From: Glandiceps talaboti
Lineage: Eukaryota; Hemichordata; Enteropneusta; Spengelidae
Length of the DNA stretch: 64,000 bases
NCBI RefSeq assembly: GCF_964340395.1
Contig: NC_135549.1
Span: 25,609,842 to 25,673,841 of the forward strand
Direction: 5' to 3'
Shown one piece after another: positions 1 through 10,955 of this stretch (its first letter is position 1; each line of letters begins with the position of its first letter). A program made the position numbers and the translations under genes. The notes under the pieces are model-generated. The model made no database searches, was not told the origin of the DNA, and saw only the letters and a list, made by a program, of their open reading frames with translations.

Positions 1-119
1 ATAAGCTTATTGTACACACGACCACCGACTTTTATCATTGGGTTAGTGAGTGGGTTCTGAATCTTATCCATGTTATATAATATATATTTTTATCCATATT
101 TTTTATAATAATTATTTAT

Positions 120-470
120 TCAATTGTTTTTTTGCAATTTGCAACTTTTCTTTATATGTCTATACAATGCAAAATAACTACTTAATTCTAAACCACATTC
201 ACAGAAATATCTTTTGGGTTCTTTAACGCAAAGTGTTCCTCCGTTAAGATGTTTATTTAAATGGCACTCATATGTATATGCAAACCCGCATTTATCACAT
301 GTGAACTCAGTAAAAACACGATTACATATTGGGCATGCATCAGGATATTCACATTTTTTATTCTCGCAAGAATGTTTTATGTTTTCATGTTTAATAAAAT
401 TATGCCTATGTTTAAAACGCTTGTTGCATTTTTCACATTTGAATTCAGGTGCTGACTTACCGCAAGTCAC
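120..470 (-). CDS. C2H2 zinc-finger protein
   Basis: A 116-residue ORF with several Cys/His pairs of zinc-finger spacing: CEKC with a following H-x4-H near residues 13-33, CPIC near 46, CDKCGF with H-x3-H near 58-74, and CECG with a last H near 90-106. Such fingers bind nucleic acid. It lies divergent from the element's other genes, separated by an AT-rich stretch (471-624) that could hold a two-way promoter. It is one of the few unbroken ORFs of the block. It could be the element's own regulator or accessory protein; it is too short and generic to name. Confidence 0.55.
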   Translation of the reverse strand: MTCGKSAPEFKCEKCNKRFKHRHNFIKHENIKHSCENKKCEYPDACPICNRVFTEFTCDKCGFAYTYECHLNKHLNGGTLCVKEPKRYFCECGLELSSYFALYRHIKKSCKLQKNN

Positions 471-624
471 AGTTATTTCTCATGGTATATATTTATAATA
501 AAATATTTTAAAATATTTATTTAAATGATTGTTTTAATTCAGAGAGTTGTCCAGCTTTCTATCAAAAATAACTAAATAAAGAGTTTAAGTTCTTATTTAA
601 AATAGTTTAGTATTAATATACACT

Positions 625-1230
625 ATGAATAAATCATTAAGCTTATCTCTTAATGATCTTAGGGATTTTAAATCCATGAAACCAATCACAGGTGTTAAAT
701 ATCACTTAGAATATGAGAGTAATACGTTTAAACTAAAACCTATACTGCCTCCAAAACCTATAATAACAGAAGAAATTGTGATAATTGAATTAGATCATAA
801 AAAAATTGTTAGGCTATTAGTAAATGAATTTTTTCATATAATAAACACGGATAAAATAAAATTTGATAGTGGTAGAAATTATTACTTAATACACCTAGGA
901 ACTTAGGAACTTATCACATTCAACATTTTGTAGACTCCGGTGGTATTTCCAAGGATAATAACAAGAGATCAATAGTTAATGTTAATATAAAATTCAATGA
1001 TAAAACTAAAATATCTCATTCCATATTTGCTATAAACAGGCAAATTATACCATCAGCTATATCTCGGTTATTTTATAATGAAAAAATGATTAAAATCACT
1101 ATTGGTTTTGAGGTTTACGACCGTTGTTATTCAAAAATAACTTTTCATACTACTTTAATTATCAAACCTTATAAAAATAATATATATACATATATAAGTG
1201 ATACACCTACGGACATCTCACTTATATAAA
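625..1230 (+). pseudogene. Unknown Polinton-block protein, frameshifted
   Basis: The first part, 93 codons from the ATG at 625, runs into a stop at about 904-906. There an 8-bp sequence, GGAACTTA, is repeated in tandem (898-905 and 906-913). Past the duplication a second frame stays open to a stop near 1230, giving roughly 200 codons in two phases. The product is rich in I, K and N with alternating hydrophobic residues, as in beta-strand proteins. By position it might be a virion or accessory protein, but I recognise no motif. The tandem duplication is a simple explanation for the frameshift. Confidence 0.45.
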
Positions 1231-1247
1231 ACCCGAACAAAAATAAC

Positions 1248-1709
1248 TTGAACAGAATGATTGACCAAAATGTTAAAACAATACAGGATTTGATTGATTA
1301 TCTCACACGAGTATTATGTAGTGTATATAGACGCTCTTACAAATTATTAAGTCGTGTCAATAAAGCGATACTCATTACTAGTGGGATTGTTTCAGGAGCT
1401 GGCACATTAGCTTCAGTTCCCGCGATAACAGTTTTCATGAGTGCATTAGCTGCTATTCCAATAGTCATTACAGTTGTCAACCAAAACCTAAAGCTAACAG
1501 ACAAAGTATCATATTTGAAGTTACAATATCAACATCACAAGGAATTATTAACATACACGCAAGCAAATTTATACACTGAAACACCTCAGGAATTTATTCA
1601 AGTATTCATGAAGTCTCTTGAAATGCAGAAAGCTGCCAATTACACTCCCCCTTTGGAGCATTACTTGAAGTATTACAAACTGAATGGTTATTCAGAAATG
1701 GAAATATAA
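1248..1709 (+). CDS. Small membrane protein of the Polinton-like element
   Basis: A 153-residue intact ORF. A basic N-terminal third is followed by a long hydrophobic, glycine/alanine-rich segment at about residues 38-78, enough for two membrane spans or a hairpin, then a charged helical tail. Hydrophobic proteins of this layout sit beside the integrase in related elements as I remember them, but I can assign no biochemical function. It begins 18 bases after the preceding broken gene and ends 41 bases before the integrase, suggesting a compact co-directional unit. Confidence 0.45.
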   Translation: MNRMIDQNVKTIQDLIDYLTRVLCSVYRRSYKLLSRVNKAILITSGIVSGAGTLASVPAITVFMSALAAIPIVITVVNQNLKLTDKVSYLKLQYQHHKELLTYTQANLYTETPQEFIQVFMKSLEMQKAANYTPPLEHYLKYYKLNGYSEMEI

Positions 1710-2645
1710 ATTATTTTACTTTATATATTATAATTTACCACCTTACTAATATGGACCGGTATCTGCGAGACTTGTATTACAATTCTGATTTAGCATACAG
1801 CGGCATCACAAAATTGTGGTGTAAAATCAAAGAAGACAATAAAAAAATAAAATATAAGGAATTGAAACAATGGTTGGATCAACAAGAAGTTTATACTATG
1901 CATAAACCAGCAATTATGAAGTTCCCTTATCGCAAAGTAATTGTTTATGGAGTTGATGATCAGTGGCAAGCTGACATTGTGGAGATGAATAATGACCGGG
2001 GGAACCAGGGGTATTATTACATCCTGACTGTTATCGATGTGTTATCGAAGTATGCCTGGGCAGTACCACTGAAATCAAAAAGTGGTATTGAAATGGCTGA
2101 CTCCTTTGAGTTAATTTTCAAAGACCGTGAACCGAGTAAAATTCAATTTGATGAAGGTCGGGAATTTTACAACAAGAATGTTAAAGAGCTTTTTGAAAAC
2201 CACGAAATCGAGTGGTACACAATCCGATAAAAAAGCATCGGTTGTTGAGCGCTTCAACACTTACATCACATATGTATAAATATTTTACTGATAAATAGAC
2301 TCGACACTGGGTTGACGTACTAGATCGTTTAGTGGATGGTTATAATAATACTTATCATAATTCAATCCACATGATTCCGAAGGAAGCATCGTTACCAAAG
2401 AATGAAAACATTGTTTGGTATAATTTGTACAGTGCTTATCTCACTGTTTATGGGACTCCTAAGTTTAATATTGATGATATTGTGAGAATTTCCAAATACA
2501 AGAATGTGTTTGCAAAAGGATATCTACCAAACTACACACGTGAACTTTTCAAAATCAAAGAAATTATCTTTGGTCCTGTATTGTTTACCTGGAGGACTTA
2601 TCAGGTGAAGACATCGTTTTATGAGCAAGAATTATCACTTGATAT

Positions 2646-2654
2646 GACCAAAGA
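2646..2654. repeat. Left 9-bp target-site duplication
   Basis: GACCAAAGA at 2646-2654 recurs exactly at 3468-3476, immediately outside the two inverted ends of the inserted element. The match is exact and the repeat lies within integrase coding sequence on both sides. Confidence 0.8.
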
Positions 2655-3467
2655 GGTTCTAGGACAAACCCCCCCACCCCAGACAAACGCTCCCCGGACA
2701 AACGCCCCCAAACAAATGCCCCCGGACAAATGCCCCCCGGACAAATGCCCTCGATAGGACTGTTGTTGCCTACGAATAGAGATCCAAAATATCTAGATTT
2801 TGGGAAGTACACTTAAAATATGGGTTTATCACCTTTATTGTATTATTACCAAAAGCGTGCTTATAAAGCTTATAAGGCATGCTAATAAAGCCGCTAATGT
2901 GGCTGAGAAAGGCGCATTTGGGGCGGCCTATTTAAAATACACTCTTTATCACTTCTATTGTATTATTGATGAATGGACTGAAGCTGCCTGGGAAGATGTT
3001 TAATTCGACCAACAAATGTGTGATTTTGGGTGGTGATGTACTGATATTCAAAATGACTAAACTCAAACACAATCATTGTTATATACACATACACATTTTA
3101 TTTCGGGCATTAGACTGAAATTGGGATGACAATAAAGAAAAATACAAACAAACAAAGTGTGATAAACATGTGATTTGATTTGATATTTACACCGCTCGAA
3201 GTCAAACCCATCTTGGTCTTTTCATTCATAAAACAATAGAAGTGATAAAACCAAATTTTAAGTACACTGCCTGAAATCACGTCTTTCAATAGCACTATAG
3301 TAGAAAGTCGTGAGCATCCTTGGTCTTTTCATTTGTAATACAATAGAAGTGATGCCTTTCTTGGTTGAGTCGTGAGCCATAGTCCTACCGTAGGCATTTA
3401 TTCGGGGGCATTTGTCCGGGGGGCGTTTGTCTGGGGGCGTTTGTCCGGGGGGCGCTTGTCCTGTTAC
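2655..3467. mobile_element. 813-bp non-autonomous inverted-repeat transposon (9-bp TSD)
   Basis: The two ends are inverted copies of a C-rich sequence: AGGACAA followed by several repeats of the form GGACAAAYGCCCCC on the left (2661-2757), and the reverse complement on the right (about 3392-3462). Exact 9-bp direct repeats flank it (2646-2654 and 3468-3476). Inside are four related copies, two direct and two inverted, of a stretch with TTTATCAC and TTGTATTATT (about 2822, 2945, 3235 and 3345). It has no credible coding capacity. A 9-bp duplication is typical of Mutator-like (MULE) elements, so a MULE-derived MITE or foldback is the best guess; the superfamily is inferred from TSD length only. 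Confidence 0.75.
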
Positions 3468-3476
3468 GACCAAAGA
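3468..3476. repeat. Right 9-bp target-site duplication
   Basis: Second exact copy of GACCAAAGA. The chromodomain-like part of the integrase resumes directly after it. Confidence 0.8.
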
Positions 3477-3841
3477 ATACAAAGTTGAAAAATTATTACG
3501 CAAGAAAAAAATCAAAGGCCATGAATACACATTGGTAAAATGGTTAGGGTATGACAATAAATAAATTCAATTCTTGGGAACCGATTGAAAATATTAAAAA
3601 ATAATATAATATAATTTATAAGATAACGTGTTTGGTGAACATAATATAACCATTTTTTTAAGTACAGAGAAGTCTTTGGTTTTAATGTAGAGCTGGAATG
3701 GGACAGCTTCAGAAGGAAAACTATGCACTTATTAATTATAAATCCAGGGGTAAAAATTGAAAGATACACCCCTTTATCAAATCATTTTATCCTTTTGTAA
3801 AGAAGTCGAAATTTTTTTAAACGTATTGAATTCTTACGTAT

Positions 3842-3975
3842 ATTTCCAGACCCAGAAGACAATCAAGAGGCTAGATATTTAAATGAATACTGGGTTCTTA
3901 GATTAATACAAGATACTAGGAACAGACGTATATTTCAAGATAGATATGGACATTTAGTAGTATGTTTTATATAGA
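3842..3975 (+). pseudogene. Open stretch between integrase and next gene, unrecognised
   Basis: One frame is open for about 44 codons and begins with an acidic stretch (PDPEDNQEARYLNEYW), ending at a stop near 3975. It has protein-like composition, but no motif I recognise and no clear start. It may be the N-terminus of the following gene cut off by frameshift, or a relic of its own. Confidence 0.25.
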
Positions 3976-4015
3976 TAAAAAAATATAGACCCTTTAATAT
4001 AAAACCTGAAAAAAT

Positions 4016-4812
4016 GTGGAGATTAGGATTAACAGAGAAACAAAGTCAAAGTCAAAGTCAAAGTCAAAGAAACAACCTTCGGCTCCTTCAGCTGTGCTGG
4101 AACCAGAGCCGCACCTGCCTCATTTTCCAAAACCATTTACGTTAAATAAAAATGCTAACTATGCACTAAATCCACCATTTAATAAACAGTTATCCGTGGA
4201 TTTACGAGACACACTAGTCAACATGGATGTTTATGTAAGTGAAACTGATCACTATAAAGCTGAGAGATATATTCAAAGACTACATATTCATAGAAATGCA
4301 GACAGTGCCAACAAATGGTTGAAAGGCCCAAATATGCATTACTGGGATTAACAGTTGAATTTTACTGTTTGGTTAGCTATTCACGATCATCTGTATTATG
4401 AAAAAATTCCTAACCAAATTCAATTATTTTTAGATTCCACATGTATTTTACGATGAGAAGAATATTGAATGAGCTTTCTTGCCCACTACCTGATGATGTC
4501 GATAAATTTAGTAAAGCCGATAATTTAATTAATGTACCGACCTATCATAGGATACGTGATGAATTCGGACTAGATTATAATACACATATCAGATTCACAT
4601 ATGACAAAGCGGGAAAAAATGGTATAGGTATCGGATATGAGTGGTGGGGAGGTAAAGCACATATAAAAGAAATCCAATATAAATTTCAAAGTAAAATGGT
4701 TGAATTACCTGATGCTCCAGATGAGGCCCGCAGGAGTTATCATTGGCATAAATTTCAAAATGCCGACTATAAACCATACAACTACTTTGCTGTAGAAAAC
4801 AGTACAGGTTGA
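4016..4812 (+). pseudogene. Unknown Polinton-block protein, broken
   Basis: Two ORFs (4016-4351 and 4441-4812) look like parts of one gene. The first has a Lys/Ser repeat (KSKSKSK, from an AAGTCA-type hexamer slippage tract), a proline-rich linker and a helical region ending HYWD, then a stop; the frame reopens for about 30 codons (LNFTVWLAIHDHLYYE) before a frame change near 4441. The second part is rich in aromatic residues (YEWWGG, YHWHKF). I do not recognise the family; position before the coiled-coil/membrane gene suggests a late (virion-related) protein, which is inference. Confidence 0.35.
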
Positions 4813-5943
4813 TCCTTTTGAGATAAACGAAGAAAACAAAGTAAACGTAAATTATGGAGACCCTAATGAAGATTATGAAATGTCAGATCTGATAGATTGG
4901 TCGGATTGGGTGGGGCCAATGGAGCCAACGGAGCAAGGAACATCATTCATAGGAGTAGATAAACTTACTAAACAAAAAACTGAATTATTCTTATCAACTA
5001 TTGACCCAGTTATCAAAAAAAGTGACATGAAAGTTAATCAAAGTGAATTGGAAACAAATACATATGTAGGAAAGGATGGAGAGTTGTATGATAAAATAAA
5101 AAATCAACGAATTACAAGAAAAGGTAAACTTTTAGCTTATAGTAAAATAAAAGCTGCTAATAGGCTTTTCTTAGACACTGCGTATAAATTGAAAAAATGT
5201 TGATAAACAAGAACCTTTAAATGTGGATGAAGTTAAAGCTAGAGATCTCACACCATCAATGATTGGTCATTTAAGAGACTACCAGGCCTCAGAAGAGATA
5301 CTGCAGGTAATAAAGATGAAATCGATAAGGTTGAAAACAAAATTGAAGAATGTACTGAACTCAATCCTGAATACATAGTCATGCGTAAAGAGCTTGATAC
5401 GGCAGTCAAGAGTTTAGAAGAGTTGTATGATAGAAAAAAGAATTAGAAAACCGACAAAAAATCGAACAATTATCACAAGACGAAAAAAAGGAATTAGGCA
5501 GACTTCAGATTCATATCCTAAAATATAATAAAGAATCTAATACTTTATGCAATAAGTTAGCTGAGACATCTGCTTTGAAAGAAGTACTCAAAGACCCAGA
5601 ACTCACCATTAAAGATAAGCTAACAATTCTTTTCAAACGCAATGGAGTTACTATTGTTTCATTGGCAACGGCTCTCGGTTAAGTCATAACTGCTATAGCC
5701 ATTGCAATAGAAGTACCCACCAAATCTAGTGGTACTAGTGGAAGCGGTAGCAGCTGTAGTGGTAGTCCAGTCAAAGCAGTCATTAAACGTGTTGCGGATG
5801 CACTGAAATGGCTCGGTAATAAAGCAGCGATGGTTGTTTTAAAAACAGCGGGGCAAGTGGTAGGATTTATAGGTGAGCATGTCTGGTTGTTGGCAACTGC
5901 AATAGCAGTGTACCTTTATGAACGGAGTTTTAAACGGAAATAA
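4802..5943 (+). pseudogene. Coiled-coil and C-terminal membrane protein, broken
   Basis: An acidic start (continuous with the ORF at 4880-5203, MSDLIDWSDW) leads, through at least two frame changes near 5204 and 5290 and a stop near 5445, to a long Glu/Lys-rich coiled-coil-like region (5300-5620). Then comes a hydrophobic segment (about 5660-5720), a Gly/Ser linker, and a second hydrophobic stretch ending in a basic tail before the stop at 5941-5943. Two membrane segments and a short basic end suggest a membrane-anchored virion or lysis-type component. The function is unknown to me. Confidence 0.4.
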
Positions 5944-5995
5944 AAAAAAATATATTTCATTATTATAGTATGTTATTATAGTATGGTATAAGAAA

Positions 5996-6536
5996 ATGCC
6001 TTACAATAAAGAACTTCAAGGTGATTACTCAAAACTAAATGCTCTCGGCAGTAAAGGAGAGCGAACTCACCATGTTGTAACGTATAATCCAAATCATGCA
6101 AAGCCCGGTGAAGTTTTATATATCAGAGGACACTGTTGTTCTAACAGATAAATTCAATCTCATATTTGATCTTAAACTAGAAGGTCATAATAAAAACTTT
6201 TGTTGTTCAAAACCTGTCTGCCAACGTCATCAGTCGACTAGTTTTAAAATTCGAGGGGGAAATCCTAATGGATTTAACAGGCTACAACTTAGTACAAACG
6301 TATAAAGATCTGTATTCGGATAGAACAAACAAAACATTGTATGGAATTCAGTCAGAAAATTTAGAAAATTGAGAAGTGATAATATTGATGGAGTCAGTAG
6401 TGGGGATTACTTAGGAGAGGCTGCACTTCATAAGGCATACAGTAAAAAATATGCAATCGATCTTGCGAAATTGCATCCCATAACAAATAGTCATGGAGCC
6501 GTATATCGATCTAAATTAAAATCTATTATATATTAA
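5996..6536 (+). pseudogene. Major-capsid-like protein fragment, frameshifted
   Basis: From the ATG at 5996 the start has the NALGSKGERTHHV stretch. The frame is lost near 6110, continues at 6096-6305 in another phase, and changes again near 6210. The later part (SENLRKLRSDNIDGVSSGDYLGEA) runs to a stop at 6536. The order of these stretches resembles a capsid-type (double jelly-roll) protein of Polinton-like elements as I recall the family; a structural search would be needed. It is far shorter than a full major capsid protein, so it is internally deleted or only partly preserved. It sits directly upstream of the packaging-ATPase-like gene. Confidence 0.4.
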
Positions 6537-6572
6537 TACTCAAATATATTTTGTGATACTCAAATTAATAAT

Positions 6573-7072
6573 ATGATCTGGCTTGAACCCCCTTTCAATA
6601 TGCTTATCAGTGCTTCGACGTGTTCGGGTAAAACAGAGTTCGTTATGCAACTGTTACAAACGCATTACAAAAACGCCTTCGATTACATAATTATAATCTG
6701 CCCGACATTCATAAACAATAAATAAATAAATTTATTTACAAAGACTCGGATATTATTATAATAATTCCCAACATAGAAAAAATAAATGAAAGCATTGAAC
6801 TCGCGTATGAGTGTTATAAAAATACAAAAAGTCTAATCATACTAGATTACTGTGCTTTTATGAAACATTTTAACAAAATTGGCATTTGTACTTGTCCAAA
6901 GCAAAGTGACTTAAATGACTTTAATAAAGTTGAAAAGAGTGACTTAAGACAACATGAACAAGAACTTGATCAAGAACTTGTTGTTCAAGAACTTGTTGAA
7001 GAACTTGATCAAGATCTTGAAAACAACTTGAAACTTGACTTAGTTGAAAAGAGTTTCAAAAAATTAAAGTAA
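6573..7072 (+). pseudogene. HerA/FtsK-type packaging ATPase fragment, frameshifted
   Basis: From the ATG at 6573 the ORF shows a P-loop (SASTCSGKTEF; the first Gly of the usual Walker A is replaced) and the hydrophobic strand FDYIIIICPTF. The frame then stops in an AATA repeat (about 6714-6730), consistent with slippage. In another phase follows a Walker B-like strand (KSLIILDYCAF) with Tyr where the second acidic residue is usual. The C-terminus (6950-7072) is an unusual Glu/Leu/Gln repeat encoded by AACTTG-rich DNA. Packaging ATPases pump DNA into capsids; this one is inactive by sequence. Confidence 0.6.
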
Positions 7073-7212
7073 AAACATTAAAAATATTTTGTAGGAACGC
7101 TAGTTGAACACATAGCTGTGGATGAGTTTCATTGGACCCTCTAGTATGTATGGTAATCGTCAAATGGTTCATATCCACATTTAGACTACTGTAGAGATGC
7201 TCTATACGAGTA

Positions 7213-9300
7213 ATTTTTATTTATTTTTTATTTATTTATTTACCTCGAGTACGTGCTCATAAAAAACCCCCATATAAATCGCATACAAAAGACGAAGTGA
7301 AATACAACAAAAACACACAGGAGACAGTCTAGGTAACATGAACAAGTGAAAGGAAAGGTTATACTGAAGAAAGAAGCCAAACATTCCAGACACTGCCAGT
7401 TAAAAGTCAAAAACAATATCTAAGGGCAACAGCCATATATTTGCTATCCCTGATTACAGTCGGTGATAAACTGGCTTCAATTAAGTATTCTGACTGTTCA
7501 GTAATCTCAACTAGAACTTCGATCGTGCCATCCGCTGCTTACATGGAAACGTCATTATGTTATTACTCACAAAGGTTTCAGAAATACTGATACGTTGCTT
7601 TAACCCTAGCAAAATACGAAAAGCATTATTATACGCAACTTTGACGTCATTTAAACAAGTTGGAGTGAAGACATTCCAGAGATGAGCACAGTACAATGAA
7701 GAACAATATGCTTTAAATAAATTTATCTTAATTGCAAAAGAGCAACGATTAAAATTACGGATTAAACTATTAGCACTAGCATAAAAACCTCTCATTTGCC
7801 GTTCATTTCCAATATAATTCAATACGACTCCTAGGTAAGAATGTTTTGTAACAAATGCCAAGGTTGAGTCGTTCATATAGACATGTGGTACACGAGAGAT
7901 TTTGCATTGCTTTGGCATCACATAAAGACACTTGGATTTCTTTGCATTAAAAATGATATCATGGGTTACAGCATATCTTGAACAAAAGCGTAACAGTCTG
8001 TTTAGTCCCTTCACAGAGGGACAAATAAGAACGCAAATATCATCCGCAAATAACAAATGATTAAAACATTTACCAGCAATGTAACAGTCAGTATTTACTT
8101 TGCCCAAAGAATCACTTAATTTATCCATATACACTGCGAATAGCCGAGGTGATAAAATACCTCCTTGTCTTACACCATTACTGACTTCAAAACTGTCAGA
8201 GATTGCTCGACCCCCACCTGACATGGAATGTTTGATGGCGATACCAAAAAACAAGCATTCTCACTATAAATGTTTTCTGAACAGGGTCCAATGATTGATC
8301 CTGTCAAATGGTGCTTTGGTGGCATCAAGAAAACATAGAAAAACTGGGCTATTATGGCGATTATAAAAGTCGATTACTTCCTTCATTAAAAACCAAACTG
8401 GTAATAACTTGTATGTAGAAATTGCTCACACTTGTCAAGTATTAATTTTTCATATAGCTTTGAAAGAGCTGTCGCAATGGCTATAGGTCGATAGTTTCCC
8501 TTATCAGTAACATCGTCATTTTTATCTTTAACAATTGGGACTAGGATTGTATCCATCATACGAGAAGGTAAGTATCCATGAACATGAGAGGCCGTAAACA
8601 AAAGTGATAGTAAACTATGTATCCGACAGTGAGCATACTTAATGTGTTCAGCTGTAATGCCATCTGGACCTACTTCTGTACCATTGGTCAATCTAGTTAC
8701 ACATGCCAAAATATCAGCTGGTGTTACAATCATTTCATCAGAAAAGGTTACATCAGAGATTCCGGAATTAACATAATATTCATTGCTATTATTAGTCACA
8801 GATGACAACAGACCTTCAAAGTGTTCTCGCCACATGTTTGCAAAGTTCTGATGGCCATTGCACCCCCACCCCCGACAGACGATGACAATGGAGTAGACCC
8901 TTTGGTACTATTAACACCTTTCCAAAACTACTTACAATTACCGTTTGAAAGATTTCTTGCTAGGGTATCAGCTTTCATTTGATTCTTATTACCTTTACAA
9001 CACTATAAGGCATACTTAAACTTTGCACGACTTTTTCTCATAATCTGAAATAAAGGCCCTTGACGTGGTTTACCATTGTCTCCCCACATAATAAAGGCAT
9101 CTCGAGCAATTGAATGGTGTTCCTTGACGTAATTATTCCAACCTGGAACACACTTATTGGACATAGACTGAGTCTTGACAGAAAAAACAGTCAGACGCTG
9201 CTGAGGACAACACATGAATAATGTCATCATGAAGCTTATCAATGGCGTTGAGGTGTGATCTTTGCTTACACCTTGAGTAATTAATACGCGTGGTACCGTA
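7213..9300 (-). mobile_element. Non-LTR retrotransposon, 5'-truncated
   Basis: The 3' end is marked by an A-rich TAAA tail (plus strand 7213-7243, reading TTTATTTATT), next to the Polinton-like block. The coding part on the minus strand is an endonuclease-RT linker plus reverse transcriptase (7511-9242). It stops near 9300, with no endonuclease domain, typical of 5' truncation during target-primed reverse transcription. No clear target-site duplication was seen. Confidence 0.75.
7511..9242 (-). pseudogene. Reverse transcriptase of non-LTR retrotransposon
   Basis: Read from 9242 downwards. The first piece (9242-9003) is the linker before the RT (GWNNYVKEHHSIARDAF, PRQGPLFQIMRKSRAKFKYAL). The second (8835-8386) contains RT motifs 0-2 (TNGTEVGPDGITAEHIKYA, KGNYRPIAIATALSKLYE). 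The third (8254-7511) has NGVRQGGILSPRLFAVYMD, the catalytic FADD (LLFADDICVLI) and the thumb (YLGVVLNYIG). Frameshifts or stops separate the pieces, so it is inactive. The clade cannot be fixed by eye. Confidence 0.8.
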
Positions 9301-10940
9301 AAACTTGCTTACTATTCAAAGCTAGTGAGACGACAACAAACCGAGTAACCCACACAGCGCAGCCATCCGACTACACGTCTACGGTCTACAAGTGTGGGGA
9401 CTGCGACGCAGACAGACGGTTTATACAAGAAATAGAAGCAACAGCGGGTACACAAACATTCAATGAACATATCCCTACGGACTGCAGAGAAAACGTAACT
9501 CTCATTTGACTAGACCTGTCAAACGTCCTGCAATGTGTCAAACAGTTGCGGCAGTAGTGTCAAATTTTCTCGTGGAATGAAAGCGTGCATGACAAGTCAG
9601 ATTTTGTACTTCTGTGAATTTTTCAATGTATGGAAATATTTATGCCTACAGCAGATTTTCTGTACAGACTCATATCATATAACAGTTATTATTAGATGTC
9701 CATTTATATTGTAAAACCATCACTAGAAGAAGCCATATACAGAATAATTATGTACAATAATAAATTTCAGTAAATTTTATAACACTCTTGGTCTTCTCTC
9801 AGTCATTGAGCAAGCAAGGGAATGAGATAATGAGTAAGTTTACTGTAGTGTTGAAAAAGTATGCTGTATACGTTTTATCACCAATAATGTATGGAATTCA
9901 AAATGAAATAACAAACATGACATTTCTACTACAACAGAGTAGAAAGCAATGGCACATAACTGAATGCAACATGGGGTGGGATCCAAATATGTTATCAACT
10001 CAAGTGTCTGGTTGTATTATACATGATCGATGATTTATTAACAAAAGTATCTTATAAATACACAAAACAATATTTGATTTATGAAATTATCAGTCCCTGT
10101 GAAAACAGTAATTCGGATAAGTTGGGAATCATTTACTCGTGTACCGGATGGCGTCAGTATCTAGCTACTCAATGCACTGTCCGCACCCATCGACCACTTC
10201 TGTACCTCTTCTTGTCTTAACCTGTACATTTCATTTCGGATCGATCCTGTCAAAAAAAGAAAAGAATAATGTTTAGGCTACTTTCTCGCCCATGCATGAA
10301 ATGAATAAGTTACTCAGCATAGGTGAAGTGCACTATCAGGGAAAAATGCACCGACTATCTACTAGTAGTACTTGAGGACAATACGTGATGTCAATGATGG
10401 GGATAAACATATACGCATGGATAGGATAGGAAAGTTAGAAACACATCTAAATCAAAGGTTGAACATTATATTTTTTTACTCACCCTCCGTCTGAGATTTT
10501 GAGGTGAAATCGGCAGCAGGCGTCTGAATACTAGTTCATGCTGACAGCATCTGAGCCTTCTACAAAATGCCGCCACTGCGTGATATGGGCCTGGGATACA
10601 GAGTCATCGTTGAGGGCGCATCAGACTCCCCAGCAAAATACAAACATGTCAATTCCAGTCACAGTTTGAGGTAGATTTACCTGTACATTTCCTTTTTGCC
10701 CCTTGTTAATTCTTATTCAAATGTGTATAAATACATTTATTGCATGGAATTTACATATTTTTATTGAGGATTTTAACTGACGTCCAGGCCTGTGTAATTC
10801 CCTTAAGCATGTAATGATCTCATTAGTGATATGCAAATTGGGTGTAAAAATGTGAATTTTAGTAAAAACAGTACTTGGTCAATGAGACTAAAACTTGGTG
10901 ACATGTTTCTAGAAGTGTTATTCTGCAAATTTTCTTCAAT
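9301..10940. other. Intergenic stretch, no supported gene
   Basis: Only short chance-length ORFs. A GC-richer patch at 9330-9510 has one open frame with a CGDC-containing stretch, but no splice or start signals convinced me. Nothing else was recognised. Confidence 0.4.
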
Positions 10941-10955
10941 ATGTTTTGACACAAT

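Larger units (their letters stand above)
1751..3594 (+). pseudogene. Retrovirus-type (DDE) integrase with chromodomain-like tail, interrupted
   Basis: The N-terminal part (1751-2230) has the integrase core: a first catalytic Asp in the WQADIVEM stretch, then VIDVLSKYAW, then a second Asp in IQFDEGREFY. The third catalytic residue lies after a frame change at about 2220, in the VVERFN stretch near 2250. A further C-terminal piece is open at 2332-2645. At 2655-3467 a foreign 813-bp transposon is inserted. Beyond it, from 3477, comes a chromodomain-like stretch (YTLVKWLGY, with SWEPIENI in another phase) typical of the C-terminus of Polinton and some gypsy integrases. The enzyme would have inserted the element's DNA; this copy cannot, having a stop, frameshifts and the insertion. 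Confidence 0.75.
1..7212 (+). mobile_element. Degenerate Maverick/Polinton-like element
   Basis: Co-linear remnants of a large virus-like DNA transposon fill this block: a C2H2 zinc-finger ORF, a small membrane protein, a DDE integrase with a chromodomain-like tail, unknown late-type ORFs, a coiled-coil/membrane protein, a capsid-like protein and a packaging-ATPase-like protein. That gene set is what is known of Maverick/Polinton and adintovirus-type elements. No protein-primed DNA polymerase B or maturation protease is visible. Nearly every ORF is broken by stops or frameshifts, so the copy is dead. Its left end is probably outside the window; the right side is cut by the retrotransposon tail at about 7213. 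I saw no terminal inverted repeat. Confidence 0.7.

Noticed and set aside
2585-2812. Open frames across the C-rich ends of the 813-bp element (also 3258-3557)
   Set aside because: They read through tandem GGACAAAYGCCCCC repeats and give Pro/Asp/Lys or Gly/Ile/Cys repeats; a product of repeat structure, not a gene.
9340-9510. Short open stretch with a Cys-rich CGDC segment
   Set aside because: No start, splice pair or neighbouring exon supports it, and it lies at the ragged 5' edge of a retrotransposon.
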